This document shows, piece by piece, positions 63,786 to 64,000 of a stretch of 64,000 bases of DNA (positions are counted from its first letter, which is position 1; each line of letters starts with the position of its first letter). Position numbers and translations under genes: made by a program. Origin of the DNA: Actinobacteria bacterium HGW-Actinobacteria-4. GTDB lineage: Bacteria > Actinomycetota > Actinomycetes > Actinomycetales > Demequinaceae. Below the pieces are notes generated by a model, which was given only the letters and a program-made list of their open reading frames with translations, did no database searches and was not told the origin of the DNA. The DNA lies in assembly GCA_002841315.1 (NCBI GenBank), contig PHEW01000003.1:186001-250000 (forward strand). Reading direction: 5' to 3'.

Positions 63786-64000
63786 ATGACGCCCGAGCTG
63801 CATCCCCACGAGCCCGAGGAAAGCCCCGACTACGCCGAGCTCGTCGCGTTCTTTGGACACATCGCGTACATCATTCCTGGGTTGCGTCCGGTGCTCGCAG
63901 ATCACCTCCGGGAAGCTGATGGCGAGATGCTCCCGCACTTGCTGATGACTGACGTGCTTGAGTGGGTCTGCCGGGAGTCCGAACGAGGAATGTCCGCGGA
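63786..64000 (+). CDS. Unknown protein, 5' part (DUF7674-like)
   Basis: ATG 63786 opens a frame that runs off the window end after 71 residues. Acidic start (PELHPHEPEESPDYAELV) followed by a helical region with HIAYIIPGLRPVLADHL and VLEWVCRESERG. It resembles small DUF7674 proteins, though this is a weak impression from a partial sequence. Confidence 0.6.
   Translation, partial: MTPELHPHEPEESPDYAELVAFFGHIAYIIPGLRPVLADHLREADGEMLPHLLMTDVLEWVCRESERGMSA

Overview
The window is high-GC, densely packed bacterial chromosome with long runs of 4-base ATGA/GTGA overlaps, many GTG starts and many start codons only 6-7 bases behind a -10 box. The gene content (C5-pathway haem genes, HemD-winged-helix regulator of the NnaR type, CIRCE/HrcA with dnaJ, Mrf-like protein beside zinc-free ribosomal protein paralogues, long LeuA with a leader peptide) points to an actinobacterium, probably of the Micrococcales. 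The species cannot be named from the sequence. No tRNA, rRNA, CRISPR array, phage or insertion sequence is seen.

Layout. 1-5046: end of an MFS transporter, then hemC-hemD-hemB-hemL. 5091-19720: a GlnR-like box followed by 14 closely spaced + strand genes carrying nitrate uptake (narK), nitrate reductase (two genes), nitrite reductase (nirBD), sirohaem synthesis (cysG-like, sirB), an NnaR-type regulator and molybdenum cofactor genes (moeB, moeA, moaC, mobA, DUF6457, moaD). The convergent moaA-moaE-mog operon completes the cofactor pathway. Nitrate is thus taken to ammonium, with both special cofactors made from the same locus and uroporphyrinogen III supplied by the adjacent hem operon. 21737-25091: ATP-grasp/alpha-E/transglutaminase triad. 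25203-32751: leuS, degV, comEA-comEC, holA. 32773-35689: an EAL protein and a PAS-GGDEF-EAL protein flanking rpsT. 35813-38829: lepA-hemW. 38826-40423: four tandem DUF4870 membrane proteins. 40470-46728: CIRCE-hrcA-dnaJ, then HIT, phoH, ybeY, CBS protein, era.

46729-52289: an inverted-repeat element, a TM2-like gene, leuA behind a leucine-rich leader peptide with competing hairpins, a lipoprotein, a YpeA-like acetyltransferase, recO, uppS and a DedA-like gene antisense to the uppS end. 52289-57674 is a zinc-starvation island: zur-znuB-znuC-znuA and an Mrf-like gene on the minus strand, and on the plus strand zinc-free versions of L28, L33, S14, L31, L36 and L32, with Zur-like boxes over both main promoters. 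In this set the L33 gene has lost about 50 bases in its middle, so its frame now runs without a stop into S14. 57729-64000: a histone-like protein, glyS, a YibE/F protein, a TetR repressor facing a DUF998/YdeI-like pair across two operator-like palindromes, dusB and the start of an unknown gene.

Most assignments rest on recognising conserved motifs and neighbourhoods by eye; operators, promoters and RNA structures are inferences from sequence pattern and spacing.
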